Made by a program: the position numbers and the translations under genes. Below are positions 1 to 8,400 of a DNA stretch of 29,575 bases, in pieces. The notes beneath the pieces were generated by a model. It did no database searches. It was given only the letters and a program-made list of their open reading frames with translations, and was not told where the DNA came from. Each line of letters opens with the position of its first letter. The stretch's first letter is position 1. Location of the stretch: contig CAYXGZ010000046.1 of the NCBI GenBank assembly GCA_964464755.1, positions 1-29,575 on the forward strand, read 5' to 3'. The stretch is from CAYXGZ01 sp964464755. GTDB taxonomy: Bacteria > Planctomycetota > MHYJ01 > JACPRB01.

Positions 1-820
1 CCGGCTGTCTTTCAACCCGCTGAAGGACGAGCAGAAGCCCGGGCTGAGGCTCGTGGCGCCCGCGCCCGCGCCGGAGGTCCCGCCCTCGGGCTTCGTGACG
101 CCGACGGAGGGCTTCGTGGCGCCGGCCGACGACGGAGCGATGGTCGAGCTCAAGGTCGATCCGGCCAGCAAGCGCCTGCAGCTCCTGGATCCCTTCGCGC
201 CCTGGGACGGGAAGGACTTCGTCGAGCTCCCGCTCCTGCTGAAGGCGAAGGGGAAGTGCACGACGGACCACATCTCGCCCGCGGGGACGTGGCTGAAGTA
301 CCGGGGCCACCTCGACCACATCAGCGACAACATGTTCCTCGGCGCGGTCAACGCGTTCACGGGGAAGCCCGGCGAATCCGGCGGCCGGCCGGTGCCCGCC
401 GTGGCGCGGGAGATCAAGGCCTCGGGCCGTCGCTGGATCGTGGTGGGGGACTCGAACTACGGCGAGGGGTCGAGCCGCGAGCACGCGGCGATGTCGCCCC
501 GGCACCTGGCGGGGGCCGCGATCCTCGTCCGCAGCTTCGCCCGCATCCACGAGACCAACCTGAAGAAGCAGGGGCTGCTGCCGCTGACCTTCGCGGACGC
601 GGCGGACTACGACAAGGTGCGGGAGGGCGACCGGATCAGCATCCTCGGCGTGACCTCGCTGTCGCCCGGGAAGGCGCTGGAGGCCGTCCTGCACCACGCG
701 GACGGTTCGTCGGAGAAGTTCCCCGTGAAGCACAGCCTCACGGCGGAGCAGGTGGAGTGGTTCAAGGCGGGCTCGGCGCTGAACCTGCTCAAGCGCCGCT
801 TCCAGCAGGGGGGGAAGTAG
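1..820 (+). CDS. acn: Aconitate hydratase, mitochondrial type, C-terminal part (5' end outside window)
   Basis: The frame is open from base 2 to a TAG at 818-820, so only the last ~272 residues are present. Aconitase interconverts citrate and isocitrate in the TCA cycle. The visible part is the linker plus the swivelling domain 4. Motifs include KGKCTTDHISPAG near the domain start, GDSNYGEGSSREHAA (carrying the active-site Ser and Arg of the family), and SFARIHETNLKKQGLLPLTF. The order and wording match the mitochondrial aconitase subfamily more closely than bacterial AcnA/AcnB, which is a family-level judgement from memory. The Fe-S cysteines lie upstream of the window. The sixA-like gene starts 2 bp after the stop, so the two are probably co-transcribed. 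A GTG at 53 could be mistaken for a start, but aconitase-like residues (RLSFNPL) precede it. Confidence 0.95.
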   Translation, partial: RLSFNPLKDEQKPGLRLVAPAPAPEVPPSGFVTPTEGFVAPADDGAMVELKVDPASKRLQLLDPFAPWDGKDFVELPLLLKAKGKCTTDHISPAGTWLKYRGHLDHISDNMFLGAVNAFTGKPGESGGRPVPAVAREIKASGRRWIVVGDSNYGEGSSREHAAMSPRHLAGAAILVRSFARIHETNLKKQGLLPLTFADAADYDKVREGDRISILGVTSLSPGKALEAVLHHADGSSEKFPVKHSLTAEQVEWFKAGSALNLLKRRFQQGGK

Positions 821-821
821 C

Positions 822-1343
822 ATGCTGCGGATCATCCTCGCGAGGCACGCCCAGGCGGAGGACGCCGGGGCGGGGTCCGACGCGGACCGGAAGCTGGTGG
901 ACGAGGGGCGGGACCAGGCCAAGTTGCTGGGCCGCCTGCTGGCGGCGACGATGGGCAAGGTCGACGAGGCCTGGAGCAGCCCGTATCCCCGGGCCCGGGA
1001 GACCGCGGACCTGGTCGCCAAGGAGCTGAAGATACAGGTCCGGGACGAGGCCGACCTGGCGCCCGGGGGCGACCTCGAGCAGCTCGCGTGGAAGCTGTCG
1101 CGGCGCGGGCCGGGCGCGGTGCTGCTGGCGGGCCACCAGCCCGACCTGGGGCTGCTCGCGGCGCGCCTGCTGGGCGTGCGGAGCCCCGTCATCCTGAAGA
1201 AGAGCGGGATCTGCGTGATCGACACCCCGGACGCGGCCCGGCCGCTCGGGAGGGCCGTCGCGACGCTGAATCCCAAGATGTATCCGGAGATCCTGGAGCG
1301 GCGGGAATACGCCCCCTGGATGATCAAGAAGCAGCTGCTCTAG
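822..1343 (+). CDS. sixA: SixA-type phosphohistidine phosphatase (histidine phosphatase superfamily)
   Basis: A 173-residue cytoplasmic protein of the histidine phosphatase superfamily, close to SixA in length. The N-terminal RHA motif (R8-H9-A10) supplies the phospho-accepting histidine. R57 in SSPYPRARETA and H105 in AGHQPDL are the other conserved phosphate-pocket residues. SixA enzymes remove phosphate from phosphohistidine on Hpt domains or phosphotransferase components; the target here cannot be told. The ATG at 822 lies one base after the aconitase stop, and the G-rich run at 810-816 serves as ribosome binding site, so this is probably the second gene of an acn-sixA operon. An AT-rich gap follows the TAG stop. 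Confidence 0.9.
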   Translation: MLRIILARHAQAEDAGAGSDADRKLVDEGRDQAKLLGRLLAATMGKVDEAWSSPYPRARETADLVAKELKIQVRDEADLAPGGDLEQLAWKLSRRGPGAVLLAGHQPDLGLLAARLLGVRSPVILKKSGICVIDTPDAARPLGRAVATLNPKMYPEILERREYAPWMIKKQLL

Positions 1344-1485
1344 GGGCCGGCCTCCAAAGTCTTGTCCGATAATGTGTGTTATGTTGCCTTGAATTAGGGG
1401 GGTGGCGGGGGAGCCTGGGGGCCCGAATTCCCCAGCCGGCCGCGCCCCCGCGTCGTATCCTCTCCCGAGTTACGGAGAACCGTCC
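1344..1485. other. AT-rich intergenic gap between sixA-like gene and secreted protein gene
   Basis: This 142-bp gap contains the only markedly AT-rich stretch in the left third of the window (about 1358-1397). It carries the dif-like site described separately. A GATAAT at 1368-1373 resembles a -10 box but is more than 110 bp from the next start codon and has no -35 partner. The right half is again GC-rich and ends in the ribosome binding site (GGAGA near 1473) of the next gene. No hairpin terminator was seen. Confidence 0.6.
1362..1389. other. dif: Putative dif site (XerC/XerD chromosome-dimer resolution site)
   Basis: The 28 bp divide into an 11-bp left arm (1362-1372) ending in CCGATAA, a 6-bp centre TGTGTG (1373-1378) and an 11-bp right arm (1379-1389) beginning TTATGTT. 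The core ATAATGTGTGTTATGTT matches 15 of 17 positions of the E. coli dif core, with the 11-6-11 spacing required by XerC and XerD. The outer four bases of the right arm depart from the usual AAAT or AAGT ending. Such an AT-rich match is very unlikely by chance in a genome this GC-rich. The nearby xerC and xerD genes and the convergent gene orientation support the call. By the usual convention, XerC would bind the left arm and XerD the right arm. Confidence 0.72.
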
Positions 1486-2259
1486 ATGATCCGATTCCTC
1501 GCGCTGGCCGTCCTCCTCGCCGCCCCGGCGGGGCTCCTCGCCCAGGACCCGGCCCCCACCCCCAAGGACGACCTGTCCAAGGCCTCGGCCAAGACCGCGG
1601 CGCTCGAGAACTACAAGTTCTCCGGCACCCTCGAGGTCGACAACATGCCGATGATCCCCAGCCCCATGGACGTCGCCGGCTCGTTCGTGAAGGACGGCGC
1701 CTTCCACGTCGAAACCGAGATCCTGGGCCCGATCTACCGCGTCGGCAAGAAGGTCGCCATGAAGGACCCCGAAACCGGCGACTGGCTGCTGGCCAAGGCC
1801 GGCCGGAAGGTCGGCGAGGGCAACAACCAGCTCCTCGTCGTCGCCGCCCGCGGCATGAAGGCCCCGCACGACTGGCTCAAGAAGGTCGAGGACCGCTTCG
1901 TCGAGGTCCGGAAGTCCCCCGCCGAGAAGATCGGCGGCAAGGACCACGAGGTCTTCGAGGGCAAGCTCTCGGCCGACGGCGTGAAGCAGCTGCTCCCCGG
2001 CGGCATCGGCATGTTCCTGAAGCTCACCGAGACCGAGGGCACGGCCAAGGTCTACGTCGACCCGGACGGCCGCATCGCGAAGTTCGAGACCGGCAAGTGC
2101 AAGGTCAAGGGCGAGATGAACGGCCAGGAGTTCGAGTTCGAGGTGAAGCAGACCTGGACGATCTCCGGCATCGGCGAGGCGAAGATCGAGCTCCCCGCGG
2201 ACGTGAAGAAGCTCTTCGAGGGGGCCGACGAGGAGAAGGACAAGGACGACGCCAAGTAG
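1486..2259 (+). CDS. Secreted protein of unknown family
   Basis: A 257-residue protein that I do not recognise. The ATG at 1486 is chosen because it opens a good signal peptide (MIRF followed by ALAVLLAAPAGLLAQ, cleavage probably after the Ala before QDPAP) and has GGAGA about 10 bases upstream; the frame is open further upstream to 1402 but without these marks. The mature part is rich in Lys, Glu and Gly and lacks cysteines except one near residue 205. It reads as a beta-rich soluble domain and ends in a highly charged tail (DEEKDKDDAK). Phrases such as KVYVDPDGRIAKFETGKCKVKG suggest an exported beta-sheet domain, possibly of the type that measures or binds a ligand, but no function is assigned. 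Its stop lies 3 bp from the stop of the converging xerC gene. Confidence 0.85.
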   Translation: MIRFLALAVLLAAPAGLLAQDPAPTPKDDLSKASAKTAALENYKFSGTLEVDNMPMIPSPMDVAGSFVKDGAFHVETEILGPIYRVGKKVAMKDPETGDWLLAKAGRKVGEGNNQLLVVAARGMKAPHDWLKKVEDRFVEVRKSPAEKIGGKDHEVFEGKLSADGVKQLLPGGIGMFLKLTETEGTAKVYVDPDGRIAKFETGKCKVKGEMNGQEFEFEVKQTWTISGIGEAKIELPADVKKLFEGADEEKDKDDAK

Positions 2260-2262
2260 GGC

Positions 2263-3114
2263 TCACGCCCTCGGGTGCGCCCCGTCGTAGACCTGCTTCA
2301 GGCGCTGCACGCTGACGTGCGTGTAGATCTGGGTCGTCGACAGGTTCTCGTGGCCGAGCAGTTCCTGCACGCTCCGCAGGTCGCAGCCCCGGTCCAGCAG
2401 GTGCGTCGCGAAGCTGTGCCGCAGGGTGTGCGGCGAGACGTGCTTCCCCAGCCCCGAGGCCGCCACGGCCGCGTCCAGCAGCCTCCGGACCTCCCGGACG
2501 TCCAGGCGCGTCCCGATCGAGTTCAGGAACAACGCCCGGCCCGGCGTCGAGGTCCCCCGCTCCTCGAGCCACGCCGAGACGGCGCGCAGCGCGGGAGCGC
2601 CGATGGGCACGAGCCGCTCCTTGCCGCCCTTGCCCCGCCGGACGCGCGCGATGCCCTCCGCGGGCCGGACGTCCTCGACGTCGAGCGCCACGGCCTCGCC
2701 CACGCGCAGGCCGCCGGAGTACAGGATCTCGAGGACGGCCCGGTCCCGCCGGGACGCCGCCGCCTCGAGCAGCCGGACGACCTCCGCCTCGTCGAGCACG
2801 TCGGGCAGCCGGCGCTCGGGCTTGGGGTTGCGCACCTGCTCGGCCGGGTTGTGGTCCATCGCGCCCCGCTTCTCGAGCCACGCGTAGAACGTCCTCAGGC
2901 AGGCGAGCGCGCGGGCCGTGCTGGACTTGGCGTAGCCGTCGCCGGAGAGCTTGGAGAGGTAGCGGCGCAGGATCCCCAGGTCCACGCGCTCGAACGGCGT
3001 GGCGCCGAGGAAGGCCTGGAACTTGCCGAGGTCGCCGGCGTAGGCGCGCAGGGTGTGCGGCGAGACCTGGAGGCCGCCGCGGAGATGCCGGAGGAAGTCG
3101 GGTACGGGGTCCAC
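2263..3114 (-). CDS. xerC: Tyrosine recombinase XerC
   Basis: A 283-residue site-specific recombinase. The N-terminal SAM-like core-binding domain covers about residues 1-90 and the catalytic domain 105-283. All catalytic residues are present: R137 (SGGLRVGEA), K in RGKGGKERLVP, H229-x-x-R232 (SPHTLRHSFATHLL), H255 (ELLGHENLST) and the nucleophile Y264 (TTQIYTHV). The C-terminal end VYDGAHPRA is XerC-like rather than XerD-like. XerC cuts one strand at dif to resolve chromosome dimers together with XerD and FtsK. The GTG at 3114 is the start that fits, 8 bp after the purE stop, with no Shine-Dalgarno sequence. A much longer open frame upstream only mirrors purE. It is last in the pilT-TPR-purE-xerC run and lies 0.9 kb from the dif-like site. 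Confidence 0.93.
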   Translation of the reverse strand: MDPVPDFLRHLRGGLQVSPHTLRAYAGDLGKFQAFLGATPFERVDLGILRRYLSKLSGDGYAKSSTARALACLRTFYAWLEKRGAMDHNPAEQVRNPKPERRLPDVLDEAEVVRLLEAAASRRDRAVLEILYSGGLRVGEAVALDVEDVRPAEGIARVRRGKGGKERLVPIGAPALRAVSAWLEERGTSTPGRALFLNSIGTRLDVREVRRLLDAAVAASGLGKHVSPHTLRHSFATHLLDRGCDLRSVQELLGHENLSTTQIYTHVSVQRLKQVYDGAHPRA

Positions 3115-3121
3115 CGATAGG

Positions 3122-3127
3122 ATTATC
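3122..3127 (-). promoter_or_regulatory. Possible -10 box for xerC (leaderless type)
   Basis: GATAAT on the minus strand overlaps the purE stop codon and ends 7 nt before the GTG start of xerC. A start site 7 nt downstream would coincide with the start codon. No convincing -35 is visible, so this could be chance; the gene can also be expressed from the upstream operon. Confidence 0.3.
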
Positions 3128-3644
3128 GGCCGGAACCCCCCTTGAGCTTCTCCCGGAGCGCCGCGTCCTTGGCGGCGACCTTCTCCCCCATCTTGCGGCG
3201 GTAGTCGATCATCGCCTTCTCCAGCCGCGCGTCGGAGAGCGCGAGGACCTGCACGGCGAAGAGGCCCGCGTTCATCGAGCCCCCCTTCCCGACCGCGAAG
3301 GTCGCGACCGGGATGCCGCCGGGCATCTGCACCATCGACAGGAGGCTGTCGAGCCCGCCGGAGAGCGACGTCGGGATCGGGACCGCGAGCACCGGCTTGG
3401 TGACGTGGGCCGCGATGACGCCCGCGAGGTGGGCCGCGCCGCCCGCGGCGCCGATGTAGAGCTTGGCGCCGTCCTTCTCGGCCTGCGCGAGGTAGGCGGC
3501 GAGCTCCTTCGGCGTCCGGTGGGCCGAGAGCACGCGCACGTCGTGGCTGACCTGGAACTCCTTGAGCACCGCGACGGCGTCCTGCAGGTGCTCGAGGTCG
3601 GAATCGGATCCCATGAGGATCCGCACGTCGGCGTTCGGGTTCAT
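3123..3644 (-). CDS. purE: N5-carboxyaminoimidazole ribonucleotide mutase PurE
   Basis: A 173-residue cytoplasmic enzyme of de novo purine synthesis that moves the carboxyl group of N5-CAIR to give CAIR. Class I PurE motifs are all present: MGSDSD (residues 11-16), VLSAHRTP (38-45, with the catalytic H42), a glycine-rich GAAGGAAHLAGV, and PVLAVPIP followed by SGGLDSLLSMVQMPGG, which line the nucleotide site. Two starts are possible. ATG 3644 gives MNPNADVRI; ATG 3656, four codons earlier, overlaps the upstream stop as ATGA and would allow translational coupling. Neither has a clear ribosome binding site. No purK lies nearby, so PurE is uncoupled from its usual partner gene in this window. Confidence 0.96.
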   Translation of the reverse strand: MNPNADVRILMGSDSDLEHLQDAVAVLKEFQVSHDVRVLSAHRTPKELAAYLAQAEKDGAKLYIGAAGGAAHLAGVIAAHVTKPVLAVPIPTSLSGGLDSLLSMVQMPGGIPVATFAVGKGGSMNAGLFAVQVLALSDARLEKAMIDYRRKMGEKVAAKDAALREKLKGGSGR

Positions 3645-3652
3645 GGCGGAAA

Positions 3653-4339
3653 TCATAGCGGCGCGGACGGGGACTGCAAGCCCGCGAGGCGCTCTTTCGC
3701 GTAGTCCGCGAAGCGGGTCCCGGCGAGGTCCTTCGCGGAGGCCTGGAGGACCCGGATCGCCTCGTCGACGTCCCCCCGCCCCCGCTCGAGGTCGGCGATG
3801 CGGAACCACATCGAGGCACGGTCCTCGGCCGGGACCGTGACGGCCAGCGCGCGGCGGAAGGCCTCGATCGCGCCCTCCGGGTCCCCCGCGGCGAGCCGGG
3901 CGTCCCCCGCCCGCCGCCACGGCGTCGGGTCGCCCTCCTCCGCGGCCTCGAGGAACCCGGCCTCGGCCTCGCTCCAGCGCTTCTCCCGCAGGGCGCGCTC
4001 CGGCCGGTCGTAGCTCCGCTCGACCTTCATGCGGTTCAGCCCCAGCCCCCAGCGGTGCAGGGACTCCCAGCCCCCGCCCATGAGCCCGCGGAAGAAGGGG
4101 ATCGCGAGGAAGACGCCGAAGATGAGCAGGCCCGCCGCCGCCGCGAGCCCGAAGTGCGCCGCCCCGCCGGAGGCCCCGTGCGCCGCGTCGGCCACGCCCA
4201 GCGCGGCGACGAGGAGCGCGAGGAGGCCCAGCGCCCCGTAGCCGCGCCGCTCGGTCAGCGGGTGCTCGCGCGCGCTCAGCCACGACAGCCCGCCGGCGAC
4301 GGCGAACCAGGCGGTCCCCCAGAGCACGAGGGCGGTCAC
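3653..4339 (-). CDS. Membrane protein with C-terminal TPR repeats
   Basis: A 228-residue protein. The N-terminal half has three hydrophobic segments (about residues 1-21, 34-52 and 62-84), so it sits in the inner membrane. The C-terminal half (about 115-228) has TPR-like helix pairs: RALREKRWSEAEAGFLEAAEEG, AGDPEGAIEAFRRAL and GRGDVDEAIRVLQASAK. The GTG start at 4339 overlaps the pilT stop (GTGA), and its own stop overlaps a possible purE start (ATGA), so it is locked into translation between the two. TPRs act in protein-protein contact. Coupling to pilT suggests a role in assembling or anchoring the ATPase machinery, but this is inference from position only. I do not recognise a named family. 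Confidence 0.85.
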   Translation of the reverse strand: MTALVLWGTAWFAVAGGLSWLSAREHPLTERRGYGALGLLALLVAALGVADAAHGASGGAAHFGLAAAAGLLIFGVFLAIPFFRGLMGGGWESLHRWGLGLNRMKVERSYDRPERALREKRWSEAEAGFLEAAEEGDPTPWRRAGDARLAAGDPEGAIEAFRRALAVTVPAEDRASMWFRIADLERGRGDVDEAIRVLQASAKDLAGTRFADYAKERLAGLQSPSAPL

Positions 4340-5406
4340 GCGCGGTCGAGGAGGGCCGGGTTGCGCATCCGGTTCCTCGCCTCCTCGTAGGCGATCAGGC
4401 CGCGGAGGTAGAGGTCCTTGAGGGCCGCGTCCATCGTCCGCATCCCCTCGCGGGCGTGCGTCTCCATGATCGCGTAGATCTGGTGCGTCTTGCCGTCGCG
4501 GATGAGGTGCGACACCCCCGGGGTGTTCCGGAGGATCTCGACGGCCGGAGACCTCCCCTTCCCGTCCGCCCGCGGCAGCAGCCGCTGGGAGATCACGCCG
4601 AGGAGGCACATCGCGAGCTGGCCCCGGACCTGGTCCTGCTGGTGCGCCGGGAACGCGTCGAGCAGCCGGTCCACCGCCTGCACGACGTCGTTCGTGTGCA
4701 GGGTCGCGATGACGAGGTGCCCGGTCTCCGCCGCGGAGATCGCGCAGCCGATCGACTCCGTGTCCCGCATCTCGCCGACGAGGATCACGTCCGGCGACTC
4801 GCGGAGGATGTGGCGCAGCGCCTCGGCGAAGCTCAGCGTGTCCTCCCCCACCTCGCGCTGCTCGATGACCGAGCGCTTGTTCGCGTGCACGAACTCGTTG
4901 GGGTCCTCGATCGTGACGACGTGCGCCTTCTTGCGCGTGTTGATCAGGTCGATCATCGCGGCTTGGGTCGTGGACTTGCCGTGGCCGGTCGGGCCGGTGA
5001 CGAGGACCAGGCCCTGGGGCGCGAGCGCGAACTCCTCGACGACCGGAGGGAGGTTGAGGCTGTCGAGCGTCGGGATGCGGTCGGAGATCAGGCGGAACGC
5101 CGCGCCGACGGTCCCCCGCTGGTAGAAGGCGTTGCCGCGGAAGCGGTGGCGGCCGTCGAGGCTGAACGAGAAGTCCAGCTCCTTGTCCGCCTCGAAGCGC
5201 GCGATCTGGTGCGTCTTCAGGAGGCCGTAGACGAGCTCCTGGGTCTGCTTGGCCCCGAGCGGCTCGCCCTTGAGGACGAGCTGGCCGTCGATGCGCAGGG
5301 CCGGGGCGGCGCCCGCGGAGAGGATGACGTCGGAGGCGCCCGCGCCGATGGCGGCGCGGAGGTACTCGACGAGGTCCAGGGGGGCGTTGGGGCTGAGGGT
5401 GCTCAT
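4336..5406 (-). CDS. pilT: PilT-family type IV pilus retraction ATPase
   Basis: A 356-residue hexameric secretion-type ATPase that drives pilus retraction and twitching motility. Residues 1-125 form the PAS-like N-terminal domain. The core follows: Walker A GPTGHGKST (138-146), Asp box TIEDPNEFVH (166-174), Walker B with the catalytic glutamate in VILVGEMRD (E212), and His box ETGHLVIATLHTND (227-240). The C-terminal AIMETHAREGMRTMD resembles the PilT AIRNLIRE-type region. Length fits PilT. No pilin, pilB or pilC lies in the window. ATG 5406 is the start; there is no strong ribosome binding site but a TATCAT box lies just upstream. The gene heads a run of four overlapping or near-abutting genes. 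Confidence 0.94.
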   Translation of the reverse strand: MSTLSPNAPLDLVEYLRAAIGAGASDVILSAGAAPALRIDGQLVLKGEPLGAKQTQELVYGLLKTHQIARFEADKELDFSFSLDGRHRFRGNAFYQRGTVGAAFRLISDRIPTLDSLNLPPVVEEFALAPQGLVLVTGPTGHGKSTTQAAMIDLINTRKKAHVVTIEDPNEFVHANKRSVIEQREVGEDTLSFAEALRHILRESPDVILVGEMRDTESIGCAISAAETGHLVIATLHTNDVVQAVDRLLDAFPAHQQDQVRGQLAMCLLGVISQRLLPRADGKGRSPAVEILRNTPGVSHLIRDGKTHQIYAIMETHAREGMRTMDAALKDLYLRGLIAYEEARNRMRNPALLDRA

Positions 5407-5415
5407 GGGCCTGCC

Positions 5416-5421
5416 ATGATA
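5416..5421 (-). promoter_or_regulatory. Possible -10 box for the pilT operon
   Basis: TATCAT on the minus strand (5 of 6 to TATAAT) lies 9 nt before the pilT ATG, in the 48-bp gap after the FHA-kinase stop. A transcript would start 2 to 4 nt before the ATG. No good -35 hexamer is seen at 16-18 bp. Confidence 0.35.
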
Positions 5422-5454
5422 GACCGGGCGGCCCGGGGAATTGTCTGCGAATCC

Positions 5455-8400
5455 CTACTTCGAGGCGCCCGTCTTCCCCTCGAGGTCGGCGATGGCCACC
5501 AGGCGGGCGTAGGTCCCGTCGCTGTCGCGGCCCTTCACCTTGCGGTGGTTCGGGTGGTCGTTCTGGAGCTTCGTGTACCACTTCTTGGCGTCGGCCAGGT
5601 CCCGGAACTGCCAGCACGTCTCCGCGAGGCGCCAGAGGGCGTCGCCGTTGCGGACGCGCTCGTGGTCGGGGAACATCTCGATCAGGACCGAGTACTGCAC
5701 GCGGGCCTCGAGGTAGTCGCGGAGGACCTCGCGGCCCTGGGCCAGGTCCCAGAGCGGGCCGGCCTCGGGCGCGTCCTGCAGCGCCTCCTCCAGCTTCTCG
5801 AGCCGGTCGCCCCAGCGCTTCTGGTGCTCGGCCAGCTCGCGCATCCAGACGGCGTGCGCCCCCTTGAGCCCCGTCCACCAGTCCGGCTCGCGGTTCTGCT
5901 CCTTGAGCGCGTCCGTGGCCTTGGCCAGGATCACCCCGGCGCCGGCCGGATCGTTGCGGAGCACGGCGTTGCGGGCCGCGGCCAGGCTGCCCCTCGCCAG
6001 CAGGGCCGTCACCTCGGGCTGGCGCCGCGCGGCGGCCCCCATCAGGTCCTCGAGCAGCTGCCGCAGCGTGTTGGAGGATTTTTGGTGCTCGCGGTAGGCG
6101 AAGTAGGCCTCCGCCGTGTGGTAGTTCCGCTCCAGCTTGTCCGGCAGCTTCCCGAGGTCCGTGTAGATCTGCGAATCGCGCTCCCGGACGTACCCGGTGT
6201 GCGTCGAGCGGAGCGTCTGGATCTTCCGGTAATCCGCCTCCTTCTTGCGGCGCTTCGCGTCCTCGCCGCCGCGGGACTCGACGAGCTTGCGCAGCTCCTC
6301 GATCCGCGCCTTCTTGTCGGTGGCCACGCGGGTCTTCGCGTACATCCCGGCGAGGTAGGCGCACTCCCGGATCGCGGCGTCGATGCGCGCCGCGGAGTCC
6401 AGGTCCTTGGCCAGCCCCTCGAGGCGGTCGAGGTGCTTCTGCGCCTCGACCTCGTCGGCGTCGTGGTAGCGGCCCTCCTCGGCCATCGGCTTGTAGAAGG
6501 CGACGAAGCGCTTCACCTCCTCGTCGGTGACGCGGTCGAGGACGCGGAGGAGCTCCGCGGCCCGCTCCCACTGGCCGAGCTCGAAGGCGTAGACCGCCAG
6601 GCCGCAGTTCCACCTCGAGTCGGGCTCGCGCACGAAGCCCCGGAGGAAGGTGAGGAAGCGCCCGGCCGTGTCGGGGTTGCGCGCGATGTCGGCGAAGCCG
6701 AACTCGGCCTCGCCGCCGCCCTGGATCTTCACGACGACCATCTTCTCCGTGACGCGGACCAGGGTGCCGGCGAGCGTCCCGAGGTCGATCGGCCGCGGCA
6801 CGCCGCCCTTGGTGTCGCTCCAGGCCTTGATGAACGCGTCCCGCAGGTCGGCGACGAGCCTGAGCTCCGTGGCGCGGCGACGCAGGCGCTCGGCGGTCGA
6901 GGGGCTGCGCGGGAAGGAGCCGTTGGCGAGGGCGGAGATCCGCGCGGCGTCGTCCGCGGCGGCCTTCGCGTCGAAGGCGACCACCCGGGACCTCCACTTG
7001 CGGGCCCAGTCCTCGAAGTCCCGGAGATCCTCCTCCTCCTTGCGCCGGATCTCCTCGGCGAGCAGCTGCTCGGCCCGGACCTTCTGCTCGGTCCACTTCT
7101 CCTGCAGCTCCTTCTGGCGGATCTGCGCGAAGCGGCGCGGGTCGGACGTCGAGTCGCGGACCACGGGATCGCAGAGCTCCATCGCGGCGCGGTACTGCCC
7201 CGCCGCCTCGAGCGTCTTGGTCTGCTTCTCGATCTCGTACCAGGCGACCCGGTCCGTCTCGACCAGCCGCTCCTGGAGCTTGCGCGCGATCGACTCGTAG
7301 AGGAGCGAGTTGTAGCGGTCCGTCGGGTCGAGCTTGATCGCGAGCGTGTCGGAGACGAAGCGGTTGTAGCGCTCCCACGCCGCCTGGAAGCGGCGCTTGT
7401 CGACGTCGGCGTTGGCCTCGGCCCGCACGGTCTCGAGGGCCGCCCGGCGGGTCTGGACCTGCGACTTCCACTCGAGGAGGCGGTCGGCCCAGGCCCCGGC
7501 CTTGGCGGCGGCCGGCGTCCCCTTGTGGGCCTCGTCCTGGCTGAAGTTCTGGTAGGCGAGGATGGAGCGGTCGGCCTCGGTGAGGTCCTCGCGCCCGGCC
7601 TGGAAGGTCTGGAGGATCTGGGCCCAGGCGTTCTTGTCGGACTCGTCGAGCGCGAGCAGCTGCTGCTCCGCCCGGAACTCCCGGAGCCTCTGCTCGAGGG
7701 CGGCCTTGCGCTGCTGGGCCTCGGCCGCGAAGGGCGAGGCGGGCCAGCGCTCCGAGACCTCGGCGAAGAGCTTGATGACCTCCTGGATGTCCTCGGGCTT
7801 CTTCGCGTCGAGCTTCAGCTCCGCGGTCCGGGCGAGGTCCATTTTCGCCTCGGCGCCGCGGTCGTCGTCCGGCACGGGCGTCGCCGTGGGGCTCGGGGCC
7901 AGCGGGTCGGGCGGGCGGTTCATGACCCAGATCGCGCCCACGACGCCGCCGAGCAGGACCACGGCGAGCAGGGCGACGGCCGCCACGAGGAGGCGCCGGT
8001 TCCCCACCGCCACGAGCGCGGTCCCCGCGTCGGGCGGCTGCTGGCCGGTGCTGTCGCGGACGTACTTCTCGAGGTCCACGATGGTCTCGCCGAGCGACTG
8101 GTAGCGCTGGTCCGGGTTGCGGGCCATCATCTTCGCGCAGATCTCGGAGAGCCGCGCGGGGACGTCGGCGCAGGCCTGGGCCAGCGGGGTCGCGTCCTCG
8201 CGGGCCTTCTTGTTCACGAGGTCGCGGACGCTCGGCGCCTGGAAGGGCGTGAAGCCCGCGATCATGCGGTACATGGTGGAGCCGAGCGCGTAGATGTCGC
8301 TGCGGTAGTCGGCGGGACGGCCGAGGACCTGCTCCGGCGCGATGTAGTGCGGCGTGCCGATGACGGAGTTCTCGTCGTCCGCGGAGAGCTTCTCGCCGAG

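Noticed and set aside
1368..1373. GATAAT as a -10 box for the gene at 1486.
   Set aside because: It is over 110 bp from the start codon, has no -35 partner, and is explained better as the left inner arm of the dif-like site.
2263..3819. A 518-residue version of the XerC frame.
   Set aside because: The first ~235 residues are an out-of-frame reading of purE and the TPR gene; recombinase homology begins only at about 3114.
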